A stretch of 64,000 nucleotides of DNA from the NCBI RefSeq assembly GCF_001598695.1, contig NZ_BCZK01000008.1, positions 62,001-126,000 of the forward strand. Reading direction: 5' to 3'. The notes below the pieces were generated by a model. The model made no database searches. It was given only the letters and a program-made list of their open reading frames with translations, and was not told where the DNA came from. The translations under genes and the position numbers were made by a program. This stretch comes from Klebsiella oxytoca NBRC 105695 (GTDB lineage: Bacteria; Pseudomonadota; Gammaproteobacteria; Enterobacterales; Enterobacteriaceae). Of the stretch, positions 9,377-18,725 are shown piece after piece; positions within the stretch are counted from its first letter, which is position 1, and each line of letters begins with the position of its first letter.

Positions 9377-11290
9377 ATGAATGCAGCAGTAAAGCGACTC
9401 GACGTCATCTGTATTGGCCGGGTGGCAGTCGATCTCTATGCCCAGCAGATTGGCGCGAGGCTGGAAGATGTTGCCAGTTTTTCTAAGTACCTGGGTGGCT
9501 CTTCCGGCAACGTCGCCTTCGGCACCGCTATACAGGGATTAAAATCGGCGATGCTTGCCCGCGTGGGCGATGAGCACAATGGTCGTTTTTTACGCGAAAC
9601 GCTCAGCCGCGCCGGCGTCGATACCGAATATCTGATCACCGATAAGCAGCGCCTGACGGCGTTAGTGATGCTGGGGATTAAAGATCAGGAGACATTTCCG
9701 CTCATTTTTTACCGCGATAACTGCGCCGATATGGCCCTTTCGCCAGAAGACATTAAGGAAGAGTACATCGCCTCCTCCCGGGCGCTGGCGGTAACCGGTA
9801 CCCACCTTTCGCACGCCAACACGCGTGAAGCGGTGCTGAAGGCGCTGGAGTACGCGCGCCGTCACGGCCTGCGTACGGCGCTGGATATCGACTATCGTCC
9901 GGTGCTTTGGGGGTTAACCTCTTTAGGCGACGGCGAAACGCGTTTCATTGAGTCCGGTCAGGTGACCAGCCAGCTGCAGGAAGTCCTGCATCTGTTCGAT
10001 TTAGTGGTGGGGACTGAAGAGGAGTTTCATATTGCCGGCGGCAGTACCGATACTCTGACCGCGCTGAAAAACGTGCGTAACGCCACGAAAGCGACGCTGG
10101 TTTGCAAACGCGGTCCGATGGGCTGCGTGGTGCTGGAAGGCGACATTCCCGACAGCTGGGATAGCGTGCCGCTGCAGCAGGGCGTGCGCGTAGACGTGCT
10201 TAACGTCCTCGGCGCTGGCGATGCCTTTATGTCCGGCCTGCTGCGCGGCTGGCTTAACGACGAAGGCTGGGAGCAGGCCTGTCGCTACGCTAACGCCTGC
10301 GGCGCGCTGGTGGTTTCACGTCACGGCTGCGCGCCCGCGATGCCAACCAAAGCCGAACTTGACGACTATCTGTCGCGAGCAGAATCTGTCCCGCGTCCGG
10401 ATATCGACGCTCGCCTCAACCATCTCCATCGCGTCACAAGCCGCCGCCAGGCGTGGCCGGAGCTGTGCATTTTCGCCTTTGACCACCGTAAGCAGCTGGC
10501 AGACCTGGCGCTGGAAACCGGGCGTGATGAATCCTGTATTCCGCAGCTGAAGCTGCTGCTGCTGGCGGCCGCGGAAGCCGCCGCAGACGAAGCCGGTCTT
10601 GACGGCCGCAGCGGCATTCTCGCCGATGGCACCTACGGCCAGCGCTCGCTCAATGCCATCACCGGCAAGGGCTGGTGGATTGGCCGGCCGATTGAAATGC
10701 CAAGCTCGCGCCCGCTGCGCCTGGAACATGGCAACATCGGTTCCCAGCTTATCGACTGGCCGCTGGAGCACGTCGTGAAATGCCTGGTCTTCTACCACCC
10801 GGCCGACCCGGCCGAGCTGCGCGCCGAACAGGATGCGCTGCTGCTGGAGGTCTGGCAGGCGTGCAACAAGTCCGGGCATGAGCTGCTGCTGGAAATTATT
10901 CTGCCGGAAAACGGCCCGGATAAAGATGAACGCCACTACCACGACATGCTGGAGCACTTCTATCAGCTGGGCATCCAGCCGGACTGGTGGAAGCTGCCGC
11001 CGCTGTCGAGCGCGGAATGGGAAAGGATTGGCAAACTGATCGCGCGCGAAGATAGCTGGTGCCGCGGGATCTTAATCCTCGGCCTGGACGCCCCTTCGGA
11101 CCGTCTGCGCGCCGGTTTTGCCGAAGCGGCGAAGCATCCGATGATCAAAGGTTTTGCCGTAGGACGCACCATTTTTGGCCAGCCTTCACGGCGCTGGATG
11201 CAGGGAGAGCTCAGCGACGAGGCGCTGATTAACGAAGTGAAACGCAACTACCTCACGCTCATCGGCTACTGGCGAGAAGCCCGCGGCTGA
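9377..11290 (+). CDS. iolC: 5-dehydro-2-deoxygluconokinase fused to DUF2090 (predicted phosphate aldolase)
   Basis: Two-domain cytoplasmic enzyme of 637 residues. The N-terminal half is a PfkB-family kinase that phosphorylates 5-dehydro-2-deoxygluconate: YLGGSSGNVAFGTA near residue 40, ALDIDYRPVLW, and the anion-hole/catalytic motif NVLGAGDAFMSGLL near residue 275. The C-terminal half (from about 330) is DUF2090, a class-I-aldolase-like domain (IFAFDHRKQ, LADGTYGQRSLNAITGKGWW, GFAVGRTIFGQPSR) thought to cleave the product to dihydroxyacetone phosphate and malonate semialdehyde; no separate iolJ is in the window. I chose the second ATG because AAGGAAA precedes it; an upstream ATG at 9356 lacks an RBS. 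Transcribed divergently from iolD and ends in a strong terminator. Confidence 0.93.
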   Translation: MNAAVKRLDVICIGRVAVDLYAQQIGARLEDVASFSKYLGGSSGNVAFGTAIQGLKSAMLARVGDEHNGRFLRETLSRAGVDTEYLITDKQRLTALVMLGIKDQETFPLIFYRDNCADMALSPEDIKEEYIASSRALAVTGTHLSHANTREAVLKALEYARRHGLRTALDIDYRPVLWGLTSLGDGETRFIESGQVTSQLQEVLHLFDLVVGTEEEFHIAGGSTDTLTALKNVRNATKATLVCKRGPMGCVVLEGDIPDSWDSVPLQQGVRVDVLNVLGAGDAFMSGLLRGWLNDEGWEQACRYANACGALVVSRHGCAPAMPTKAELDDYLSRAESVPRPDIDARLNHLHRVTSRRQAWPELCIFAFDHRKQLADLALETGRDESCIPQLKLLLLAAAEAAADEAGLDGRSGILADGTYGQRSLNAITGKGWWIGRPIEMPSSRPLRLEHGNIGSQLIDWPLEHVVKCLVFYHPADPAELRAEQDALLLEVWQACNKSGHELLLEIILPENGPDKDERHYHDMLEHFYQLGIQPDWWKLPPLSSAEWERIGKLIAREDSWCRGILILGLDAPSDRLRAGFAEAAKHPMIKGFAVGRTIFGQPSRRWMQGELSDEALINEVKRNYLTLIGYWREARG

Positions 11291-11300
11291 TACTAACCAG

Positions 11301-11334
11301 GCCCGCATCCTTTCCCCAAGATGCGGGCTTTTTT
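11301..11334 (+). terminator. Rho-independent terminator after iolC
   Basis: Stem GCCCGCATC (11301-11309) and GATGCGGGC (11320-11328) followed by six T residues. Confidence 0.92.
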
Positions 11335-11345
11335 CTGGATCTTCG

Positions 11346-11395
11346 TGAAATGAATCGCGTATTTCATCGTAGTAAATGAAAAATTCGCTTCATTT
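11346..11395. promoter_or_regulatory. Candidate IolR operators in front of iolR
   Basis: Two inverted repeats: TGAAAT-N9-ATTTCA (11346-11366) and AAATGAA-N8-TTCATTT (11374-11395). Position 50-100 bp before the regulator start suggests autoregulation; this is inference. Confidence 0.5.
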
Positions 11396-11441
11396 GATAC
11401 ACTGGAAATTATATTCCTTTCATTTTCTCAGAGCGCAATCT

Positions 11442-12299
11442 ATGGCCAATAATCCGACCCAACTTACCATCTTGCAGGATGAAATCAGGCGTCGCTACGA
11501 TACGTTAAGCAAACGCCTGAAACAGGTAGCCCGCTATATTCTCGATAACAGCAATAGCGTGGCTTTCGATACCGTGGCCTCTATCGCGCAACAAGCTGAC
11601 GTCCCCCCTTCCACGCTGATCCGCTTCGCTAACGCCTTTGGTTTTAGCGGTTTCAACGAAATGAAGCAGATGTTCAAGCAGCACCTGATGGAAGAGACTG
11701 CTAACTATACCGAGCGCGCGCGTCTGTTCCGCCAGACCACCACGGATGACGCAACCCCGCCGGAAACGCCGACCGAAATCCTGAATATGTTCACTATGGT
11801 TAATACTCAGGCGCTGCAGCAGCTGGCGATGCAGACCTCCGGCGAGGATCTGCAGCGTGCGGTCGCGCTGTTGGCGGAAGCGGAAAATATCTACGTTATC
11901 GGCCTGCGCCGCTCTTTTAGCGTCGCCTCCTATCTGACCTACGCCCTGCGCCATCTGGACCGTAAAGCGTTCCTGATTGACGGTCTGGGCGGCATGTTTA
12001 CCGAACAGCTCAGCCTGGTCGGGCCGAAAGATGTCGTCGTGGCGGTGAGCTTCTCTCCGTATGCGCGGGAAGTGGTTGAACTGGTGGAGCTCGGCGCGCA
12101 GCGTAAAGCACGTCAGATAGCGATTACCGACAGCCAGGTCAGCCCGCTGGCGGCCTTCAGCGACGTCTGCTTTGTCGTGCGCGAGGCGCAGGTTGATGGT
12201 TTCCGCTCGCAGGTGGCCTCCCTGTGTCTGGCTCAGACGCTGGCGGTCTCGCTGGCGCTGAACAGCAGCAAGGATGCAGAAACGAAGCAGCTGGCTTAA
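11442..12299 (+). CDS. iolR: RpiR/MurR family regulator of the iol genes
   Basis: DNA-binding regulator of 285 residues: N-terminal HTH_6 domain (about residues 10-85, with VASIAQQADVPPSTLIRFANAFGF as the helix-turn-helix region) and a C-terminal SIS sugar-binding domain (about 130-260, NIYVIGLRRSFSVASYLTYALRH and VVVAVSFSPYAREVVELVE). Enterobacterial IolR proteins are of this family and repress iol genes until a pathway intermediate binds; the same role is inferred here from position inside the cluster. The start at MANNPTQ was chosen because the longer frame from 11376 would run through an operator-like inverted repeat. Its own RBS is weak. Confidence 0.88.
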   Translation: MANNPTQLTILQDEIRRRYDTLSKRLKQVARYILDNSNSVAFDTVASIAQQADVPPSTLIRFANAFGFSGFNEMKQMFKQHLMEETANYTERARLFRQTTTDDATPPETPTEILNMFTMVNTQALQQLAMQTSGEDLQRAVALLAEAENIYVIGLRRSFSVASYLTYALRHLDRKAFLIDGLGGMFTEQLSLVGPKDVVVAVSFSPYAREVVELVELGAQRKARQIAITDSQVSPLAAFSDVCFVVREAQVDGFRSQVASLCLAQTLAVSLALNSSKDAETKQLA

Positions 12300-12312
12300 A
12301 TTTTTCATTATT

Positions 12313-12402
12313 CCCGGATTGCGACGTAAACGTCTTATCCGGGCGACTTGTCCGCAGACGACGGTAAACCCGTAGCCCGGCTAAGCGCAGCGCGAGCCGG
12401 GG
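12313..12402. repeat. REP-like palindromic repeats (two units)
   Basis: CCCGGAT...ATCCGGG hairpin at 12313-12343 followed by a GTAGCCCGGCTAAGCGCAGCGC-type unit near 12371-12402. Related units occur at 21606, 47096, 53871 and 63797. Typical enterobacterial intergenic repeats in a convergent gap. Confidence 0.75.
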
Positions 12403-12446
12403 ATGTGGCAGAATTGCGACGACGATCTTATTCGGGCTACAGGATC

Positions 12447-12481
12447 AAAAAGGCCGGCTAGCATAGCTAACCGGCCTTTTT
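12447..12481. terminator. Bidirectional terminator between iolR and iolAB
   Basis: Stem AAAAAGGCCGG (12447-12457) with CCGGCCTTTTT (12471-12481), with an inner TAGC/GCTA extension. U-tracts form on both strands, serving convergent iolR and iolB. Confidence 0.93.
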
Positions 12482-12495
12482 GTCATCAACGGTTG

Positions 12496-13305
12496 TTAAT
12501 CGTGGCGGGGATAATCAGGGCTGTTGATCCACGCGTGATCCTCTTCCCAGGTAAACATCCATTTGCGATCCGGACCGGCCATCACGTTCAGATAATAGCT
12601 GTCATACCCGGCAATCGCCGCTACCGGATGGTAGCCGCGCGGTACCATGACCACATCGTGGTTGTAGGGAGCCATACAGGCATCAAGGCTACGGTCATCG
12701 GTATAGACGCGCTGGAAGGCAAAACCCTGCGGCGGATCGAAACGGTGGTAGTAGGTCTCTTCCAGCTGAGTTTCCTGACCCGGCAGCGCCGTGTCGTGCT
12801 TGTGCGACGGCCATGAGCTGGTCGCTCCTTCGTCAGTGTAAACCTCTACCACCAGCAGGCAGTCCGCCTGCGCGCTATCCGGCAGAATATTGTGCACCAG
12901 CCGCTGGTTACGCCCTTTACCGCGATGCTCTACGCCCACGTCCTGCGGGGAGATAACTCGAGCCGGTAAAGTTCCTTTACCCGGGGCGCTGCATACCGCC
13001 AGCTCAAGGTCAGAATCTGCCGTCACTTCGACTTTATCCTGCGGCGGCACGTAAACTGACCAGGGCGGGGTCCGCTCAAACGGCGACATACGCTGGCCCA
13101 GATTCGGAAAATCGGCCTGCGAGGTTTTTACCGAAGCCAGCCCGGCGACCAGCACCAGGCACAGCTCGCGATCGCCGCTTTCCAGGGTAACGGTTTGCCC
13201 TTTCTTTAACATCCAGACATCAAAACCAATGTACTTCCACCCCGCGCTCTGCGGGGTGATGTGCTGAATCTGCCCTTCTTTTTTTGCTTTAGCCAGTAAA
13301 GACAT
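12496..13305 (-). CDS. iolB: 5-deoxy-glucuronate isomerase
   Basis: Isomerises 5-deoxy-glucuronate to 5-dehydro-2-deoxygluconate, the substrate of IolC. The 269-residue product is a bicupin matching IolB: GFDVWMLKKGQTVTLESGDRE in the N-terminal half, the metal-binding WPSHKHD with the following glutamates (ETQLEETYYHRF), and the YNHDVVMVPRGYHPV histidine segment. Strong RBS AAGGAGAG. It follows iolA by 18 bp as a two-gene operon on the minus strand. Confidence 0.96.
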   Translation of the reverse strand: MSLLAKAKKEGQIQHITPQSAGWKYIGFDVWMLKKGQTVTLESGDRELCLVLVAGLASVKTSQADFPNLGQRMSPFERTPPWSVYVPPQDKVEVTADSDLELAVCSAPGKGTLPARVISPQDVGVEHRGKGRNQRLVHNILPDSAQADCLLVVEVYTDEGATSSWPSHKHDTALPGQETQLEETYYHRFDPPQGFAFQRVYTDDRSLDACMAPYNHDVVMVPRGYHPVAAIAGYDSYYLNVMAGPDRKWMFTWEEDHAWINSPDYPRHD

Positions 13306-13323
13306 GGCGCTCTCCTTCGCCGA

Positions 13324-14829
13324 TTAGCCTAACGTCGGCATGCTGAATTCAGATACGGTTTGCTGACCCTGCGGCCAGCGGACGGTGGCGGTTTTCATAC
13401 GCGTATAGAAACGCACGCCATCCGGCCCATGCACGTTCAGTGCGCCAAATACGGAGCGTTTCCAGCCGCCAAAGCTATGGAAGGCCATTGGAACGGGTAC
13501 CGGTACGTTGACCCCAACCATTCCGGCCTGGACATCATGTACAAACTCACGCGCGGTGTGGCCGTTGCTGGTAAAGACGGCGCTGCCGTTGCCGAACTCA
13601 TGGCTGTTTACCAGCTCCAGCGCGCTGTGGTAGTCCGCCACGCGGACAATACCCAGTACCGGGCCAAAAATCTCTTCGCGCCAGATAGTCATTTCCGGCG
13701 TCACGTTGTCGAACAGCGTTCCGCCAACGTAGTAACCCTCTTCGAAACCGGCAACTCGCAGCTTACGCCCGTCAACTACCAGCGTCGCCCCTTCGCTGAC
13801 GCCTTTATCAATATACCCCAGCACTTTTTTCTGATGCGCCTCAGAGACGACGGGGCCCATTTCGTTCTCTTCTTTTCCGCGCATACAGCCCGGGCCGACC
13901 TTCAGGGACTCCACCAGCGGCTTGAGGCGCGCAATGAGTTTATCCGCCGTTTCATCGCCCACGGCGACGACCACCGGCAGCGCCATGCAGCGCTCGCCCG
14001 CAGAGCCGAACGCGCCGCCCATAATCGCATTCACGGTGGCATCAAGATCGGCATCCGGCATCACAATCGCGTGGTTTTTCGCCGCGCCAAATGCCTGAAC
14101 GCGCTTACCATAAGCGCTGGCGGTTTTATAAATATGCTCCGCCACGCCGGAAGATCCCACAAAGCTTACCGCCGCAATACGCGGATCCTTGTACAGCTGC
14201 TCAGCATCTTCATTGCTGCAGTGCACCACGTTAAAGACGCCGTCCGGCAGCCCCGCTTCTTTCAGCAACTCCGCCAGGCGCACCGCAGCGCCAGGGGCCA
14301 GCGCTGGCGGCTTAAGGACAAAGCTGTTGCCGCAGGCCAGCGCCAGCGGGAACATCCACATCGGAACCATCGCCGGGAAGTTGAACGGCGTAATGCCCGC
14401 CACTACGCCCAGCGGCTGCATCAGAGAATAGCTATCGACGCCGGTGCCGACATCCGATGAGAACTCGCCTTTGATCAGGTGCGGAATCCCGCAGGCAAAC
14501 TCAACGACTTCCATGCCGCGCGTCAGCTCGCCCATCGCATCGGAAAAGACTTTACCGTGTTCGCTGACGATAATCCCCGCCAGCTCTTCAGCGTGCTGTT
14601 CAAGTAACATTTTAAAATTAAACAGCACGCGGGCCCGGCGCAGCGGCGTGGTACGCGACCAGCCATCAAAAGCATCATGCGCCACCTGAATCGCATCGGA
14701 GACTTCCTGCGCGGTCGATAACGTGACTTCGCGGACCACTTTGCCCGTCGCGGGGTCGAAAACCGGCATTGTATTGTTGCTGCCGCTGGTAACGGTCTTC
14801 CCGCCAATAAAGTTTCCTGTGATAGTCAT
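13324..14829 (-). CDS. iolA: (Methyl)malonate-semialdehyde dehydrogenase, CoA-acylating
   Basis: Last step of inositol catabolism: oxidises malonate semialdehyde to acetyl-CoA and CO2 using NAD and CoA. The 501-residue product is an aldehyde dehydrogenase of the MmsA type. Seen: GVVAGITPFNFPAMVPMWM, the nucleotide-binding SFVGSSGVAEHIYKTA, and the catalytic cysteine in GSAGERCMALPV. The usual ALDH glutamate position is occupied by FGAAKNHAIVMPDADL, as expected for the CoA-dependent MmsA subfamily. RBS GAGGCGAG. Also called mmsA. First gene of iolAB and divergent from iolI. Confidence 0.95.
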   Translation of the reverse strand: MTITGNFIGGKTVTSGSNNTMPVFDPATGKVVREVTLSTAQEVSDAIQVAHDAFDGWSRTTPLRRARVLFNFKMLLEQHAEELAGIIVSEHGKVFSDAMGELTRGMEVVEFACGIPHLIKGEFSSDVGTGVDSYSLMQPLGVVAGITPFNFPAMVPMWMFPLALACGNSFVLKPPALAPGAAVRLAELLKEAGLPDGVFNVVHCSNEDAEQLYKDPRIAAVSFVGSSGVAEHIYKTASAYGKRVQAFGAAKNHAIVMPDADLDATVNAIMGGAFGSAGERCMALPVVVAVGDETADKLIARLKPLVESLKVGPGCMRGKEENEMGPVVSEAHQKKVLGYIDKGVSEGATLVVDGRKLRVAGFEEGYYVGGTLFDNVTPEMTIWREEIFGPVLGIVRVADYHSALELVNSHEFGNGSAVFTSNGHTAREFVHDVQAGMVGVNVPVPVPMAFHSFGGWKRSVFGALNVHGPDGVRFYTRMKTATVRWPQGQQTVSEFSMPTLG

Positions 14830-15189
14830 GCTCTCGCCTCATATGTATGGGGTATCGGGGGCCAACGCAGTACGGCCCATTACTGGATCTGCTGTGTTGT
14901 ACCGTAGTAAAATGAAATTAATATTTCAATATTCATCATTAATGAAATTGTATTTTGGTGATGATGGTCGCATTTTCTTGTAAGGAAACGCTGTCTTACA
15001 GGCAAAACCCCCATAAAAAGAGAACAGGCGTAGCGCCTTCTGGAACCCGCCGCAATGAAAGAAGCCAAGAAAAATATTTTGCGAGTCGGCTCAAAAATTC
15101 GCCATTTCATGCATTGCTAATTTTGGAATAAATGTTTTGACTATGGGGTAATCGAACGAAGCCGAACTATCTATTTCAGGAGAGTCAAA
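14830..15189. promoter_or_regulatory. Divergent iolA/iolI control region with operator-like repeats
   Basis: About 360 bp without a gene. TGAAAT-TAAT-ATTTCA (14913-14928) and TTCAT-N5-ATGAA (14932-14946) lie close to iolA; further ATTTCA half sites occur near 15103 and 15172 on the iolI side. These resemble the repeats at iolC/iolD and iolR. Confidence 0.6.
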
Positions 15190-16011
15190 ATGGCTATTGC
15201 AGCACAGCGTTTCTGTATCAACCGCAAGATTGCCCCTTCCCTCAGCATTGAGGCCTTCTTCCGGCTGGTGAACAGCCTCGGGCTAAACAAAGTCGAGCTA
15301 CGTAACGACCTCCCCAGCGGAAAAGTGACCGACGACCTGAGCCACCAGCAGGTTCGTGAACTGGCTGACCGCTACCATATTGAGATCCTCACTATCAACG
15401 CGGTTTATCCTTTCAACTGCCGCACCGCAGAGGTTCGCAGCTTGACGGAGTCCCTGCTAAAAGAGGCCAAAGCTGTCGGCGCGAAATCGCTGGTGCTGTG
15501 CCCGCTGAACGATGGTACCGAGGTTCCGGCGAGCGAAACCCTTAAGGCCCTGCGCGACCTGGCACCGCTATTCGCCTTCTATGGCATTGAGGGACTCGTC
15601 GAGCCGCTCGGCTTCCCGCAAAGCTCGCTGCGCTCCTCGGCGCAGGCGCAAACGCTGATTCACGACGCACGGGTGCCGTTTAAGCTGCTGATCGATACCT
15701 TTCACCATCATCTTTATCCGCAGGCGGAGCAGGAGTTTAGCCAGGTGGATGTCGGCGAAATCGGCCTGGTGCATCTTTCCGGCGTAGAAGATACCCGCCC
15801 GCGCGAAACCCTGACCGACAACGAACGCATTATGCTGACCGAAAAAGACCAGCTGCAAAGCTGCGAGCAGGTCAAAAACCTGGAGGCCCGCGGCTATCAG
15901 GGCGTATATGCGTTCGAGCCCTTCTCACCGGAGCTGGCAAACTGGAGCGAAGACGATATCCGCCGCGAAATCGAGCAGAGTATCGCGTTAGTTCAGCGCC
16001 ACTGCGCCTGA
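15190..16011 (+). CDS. iolI: Inosose isomerase (2-keto-myo-inositol isomerase)
   Basis: TIM-barrel enzyme of 273 residues from the xylose-isomerase-like superfamily. Family members interconvert 2-keto-myo-inositol and 1-keto-D-chiro-inositol, linking other inositol isomers to the pathway. Motifs: FCINRKIAPSLSIEAFFRLV, KVELRNDL, LVEPLGFP and LIDTFHHHLYP (metal ligands), LVHLSGVED, and the terminal YAFEPFSPELAN glutamate. RBS AGGAGAG. Monocistronic and divergent from iolA; no clear terminator separates it from yjgR. Confidence 0.87.
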   Translation: MAIAAQRFCINRKIAPSLSIEAFFRLVNSLGLNKVELRNDLPSGKVTDDLSHQQVRELADRYHIEILTINAVYPFNCRTAEVRSLTESLLKEAKAVGAKSLVLCPLNDGTEVPASETLKALRDLAPLFAFYGIEGLVEPLGFPQSSLRSSAQAQTLIHDARVPFKLLIDTFHHHLYPQAEQEFSQVDVGEIGLVHLSGVEDTRPRETLTDNERIMLTEKDQLQSCEQVKNLEARGYQGVYAFEPFSPELANWSEDDIRREIEQSIALVQRHCA

Positions 16012-16097
16012 AGGGAATAAGCGAAGGCGTGCGCGATCTCCCCACTTTTGCTATCAGGTTGCCTATACTCGCAGCAGGATAAATGGAGAAATCGCTC

Positions 16098-17600
16098 ATG
16101 AGCTCACCGCTGCTGATTGCACGCACGCTGGAAAAACAGCTGCATTTATTGCCCGCTATGGCGAACCGCCACGGCTTAATTACCGGCGCCACGGGGACCG
16201 GTAAAACCGTCACGCTGCAAAAGCTGGCGGAATCTTTCTCGGAAATCGGCGTTCCGGTATTTATGGCCGATGTGAAAGGCGACCTTACCGGTATCGCTGA
16301 GGCGGGCCAAAGTTCGGAAAAACTGCAGGCGCGGCTGGAAAAAATCGGCGCAACGGACTGGCAGCCGCATGCTAATCCGGTAGTGCTATGGGATATCTTT
16401 GGCGAGAAAGGCCACCCGGTCCGCGCCACGGTTTCCGATCTCGGGCCGCTGCTGCTGGCTCGCCTGCTCAACCTCAATGAGGTTCAGTCCGGGGTATTGA
16501 ATATCATCTTCCGGATCGCCGACGACCGCGGGCTGCTGCTGCTCGACTTTAAAGACCTGCGCGCGATTACCCAACACATTGGCGACAACGCCAAAGCTTT
16601 TCAGAACCAGTACGGCAACATCAGCAGCGCCTCCGTCGGGGCGATTCAGCGCGGATTGCTGACCCTGGAGCAGCAGGGTGCAGAGCACTTTTTCGGCGAA
16701 CCCATGCTCGATATCCAGGACTGGATGCGCGTTGATGCGCAGGGTAAAGGGGTAATTAATGTCCTGAGCGCGGAAAAGCTCTATCAGATGCCGAAGCTGT
16801 ACGCCGCCAGCCTGCTGTGGATGCTTTCCGAGCTTTACGAACGTCTGCCGGAGGCCGGTGACCAGGAAAAGCCAAAGCTGGTCTTTTTCTTCGATGAGGC
16901 GCATCTGCTGTTTAACGATGCGCCCCAGGTGCTGCTGGATAAAATCGAGCAGGTCATCCGCCTGATTCGTTCTAAAGCCGTCGGAGTCTATTTTGTTTCA
17001 CAAAACCCGGCGGACATTCCCGATGCGGTGCTGGGTCAACTGGGCAATCGGGTGCAGCACGCCCTGCGCGCTTTCACGCCGAAAGACCAAAAAGCGGTAA
17101 AAACCGCCGCGCAAACTATGCGCGCGAATCCGGCGTTCAGCACCGAGCAGGCGATCCAGGAGCTGGGCACCGGCGAGGCGCTGATCTCCTTTCTTGATGA
17201 GAAAGGCAGCCCCTCGATAGTAGAGCGGGCGATGGTTATCGCGCCCTGCTCGCGCATGGGCCCGGTCACCGATGACGAACGTAACGGACTGCTTAACCAC
17301 TCGCCGCTGTACGGAAAATATGAAGAAGAGATCGACCGTGAATCGGCGTTTGAAATGCTGCAGCAGGGCGTGCAGGCCACAACTGAGCAGCAGCAATCCC
17401 CGCCCGCAAAAGGCCAGCCAAACGGCGATGACGACGGCCTGCTCGGCGGGCTCAAAGATATCCTGTTCGGCACTACCGGGCCGCGCGGCGGCAAACGCGA
17501 CGGCATTGTGCAAACGGCAGCGAAGAGCGCGGTACGTCAGGTCACCAGGCAGATAGTCAGGGGAATGCTGGGAAGCTTACTTGGCGGACGGAAACGCTAA
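16098..17600 (+). CDS. yjgR: DUF853 helicase-like P-loop NTPase YjgR
   Basis: A 500-residue HerA/FtsK-like ATPase of the DUF853 family, very close to E. coli YjgR from end to end; its biological role is not established. Walker A is [11 protein letters not shown] near residue 31, Walker [13 protein letters not shown] near 268, followed by [26 protein letters not shown]. The glycine-rich C-terminus ([27 protein letters not shown]) is conserved. I start at [10 protein letters not shown], which matches the E. coli length and has GGAG 8 nt upstream; an earlier in-frame ATG at 16083 overlaps that RBS. Convergent with lptG. Confidence 0.95.
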   Translation: MSSPLLIARTLEKQLHLLPAMANRHGLITGATGTGKTVTLQKLAESFSEIGVPVFMADVKGDLTGIAEAGQSSEKLQARLEKIGATDWQPHANPVVLWDIFGEKGHPVRATVSDLGPLLLARLLNLNEVQSGVLNIIFRIADDRGLLLLDFKDLRAITQHIGDNAKAFQNQYGNISSASVGAIQRGLLTLEQQGAEHFFGEPMLDIQDWMRVDAQGKGVINVLSAEKLYQMPKLYAASLLWMLSELYERLPEAGDQEKPKLVFFFDEAHLLFNDAPQVLLDKIEQVIRLIRSKAVGVYFVSQNPADIPDAVLGQLGNRVQHALRAFTPKDQKAVKTAAQTMRANPAFSTEQAIQELGTGEALISFLDEKGSPSIVERAMVIAPCSRMGPVTDDERNGLLNHSPLYGKYEEEIDRESAFEMLQQGVQATTEQQQSPPAKGQPNGDDDGLLGGLKDILFGTTGPRGGKRDGIVQTAAKSAVRQVTRQIVRGMLGSLLGGRKR

Positions 17601-17635
17601 AAAAAACGCCCCCTTTCTGATTCAGGAAGGGGGCG
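17599..17635 (-). terminator. Terminator of the lptFG operon
   Basis: Stem CGCCCCCTT (17607-17615) with AAGGGGGCG (17627-17635); on the minus strand it is followed by eight T residues immediately after lptG. Confidence 0.9.
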
Positions 17636-17642
17636 CGTTACG

Positions 17643-18725
17643 TCAGGATTTACGCATCATCAGCCAGAGGCTCAGCAAGAAGAAGCTGGCGCTCGGCAAC
17701 AGCGCGCCGATTATCGGCGGGATGCCGTAGACCAGGGTGAGCGGGCCGAAAATCTGGTCCAGCACGTAGAAGATAAAACCGAAGCTGATCCCGGTCACGA
17801 CTCTGACGCCCATCGGCACGCTACGCAGCGGGCCAAAGATAAACGACAGCGCCATCAGCATCATCACCGCCACCGACAGCGGCTGGAAGATTTTGCTCCA
17901 CATATTGAGCTGATAGCGGCCCGGATCCTGACCGCTGGACTTCAGATAGGTAACATAGTTGTGCAGGCCGCTGATTGACAACGCATCCGGATCCAGCGCC
18001 ACCACGCCAAGCTTATCCGGCGTCAGGTTGGTCTTCCAGGTCCCGCTGACGGTCTGCGTCCCCGTGACCTGTTTCGGATCGGTCAGGTCGGATTCATCCA
18101 CCTGCGACAGTCGCCAGAGCTTATTTTCGGTATCGAATTTTGCCGAAGCGGCGTAGCGAACGGACTGCAGACGGCGCTGGTCGTTAAACGCGTAGATGCT
18201 CACTCCGCCCAGCTCATCGTTACCTTTTACCCGCTCGATATAAACAAAGTTATGGCCGTCTTTCGCCCACAGGCCCTGCTGAGTGGAAAGCAGCGAACCG
18301 CCGTACATCTGCTGAGCACGATAGTTGCGCGCCATCTGCTCGCCCTGCGGGGCTACCCACTCGCCCATCGCCATGGTCAGCAGCACCAGCGGAATCGCGG
18401 TTTTCATCACCGACAGCGCCACCTGGAGGCGGGTAAAGCCGGAAGCCTGCATCACCACCAGCTCGCTACGCTGCGCCAGCATGCCCAACCCCAGCAGCGC
18501 GCCGAGCAGCGCCGCCATCGGGAAGAAGATCTGGATATCTTTCGGCACACTGAGAATCGTGTAGATTCCGGCCCCTAACGCATCATAGTTGCCCTGCCCG
18601 GCCTTTTTCAGCTGGTCGACAAACTTGATGATGCCCGACAGGGAAACCAGCATGAACAGGGTCATCATGATGGTATTGAAAATCGTCTTACCGATATAAC
18701 GGTCAAGTACGCCAAACGCCTGCAT
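17643..18725 (-). CDS. lptG: LPS export ABC transporter permease LptG
   Basis: One of the two inner-membrane permeases of the LptB2FGC complex that extracts lipopolysaccharide and feeds it to the Lpt bridge. The 360-residue product matches E. coli LptG along its length: three N-terminal transmembrane helices, a periplasmic beta-jellyroll (roughly 130-260) and three C-terminal helices, with the coupling-region QRSELVVMQASGFTRLQV. I take the ATG at 18725, which overlaps the lptF stop (TGATG); the GTG immediately upstream would add one residue. Essential gene, co-transcribed with lptF. Confidence 0.98.
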   Translation of the reverse strand: MQAFGVLDRYIGKTIFNTIMMTLFMLVSLSGIIKFVDQLKKAGQGNYDALGAGIYTILSVPKDIQIFFPMAALLGALLGLGMLAQRSELVVMQASGFTRLQVALSVMKTAIPLVLLTMAMGEWVAPQGEQMARNYRAQQMYGGSLLSTQQGLWAKDGHNFVYIERVKGNDELGGVSIYAFNDQRRLQSVRYAASAKFDTENKLWRLSQVDESDLTDPKQVTGTQTVSGTWKTNLTPDKLGVVALDPDALSISGLHNYVTYLKSSGQDPGRYQLNMWSKIFQPLSVAVMMLMALSFIFGPLRSVPMGVRVVTGISFGFIFYVLDQIFGPLTLVYGIPPIIGALLPSASFFLLSLWLMMRKS

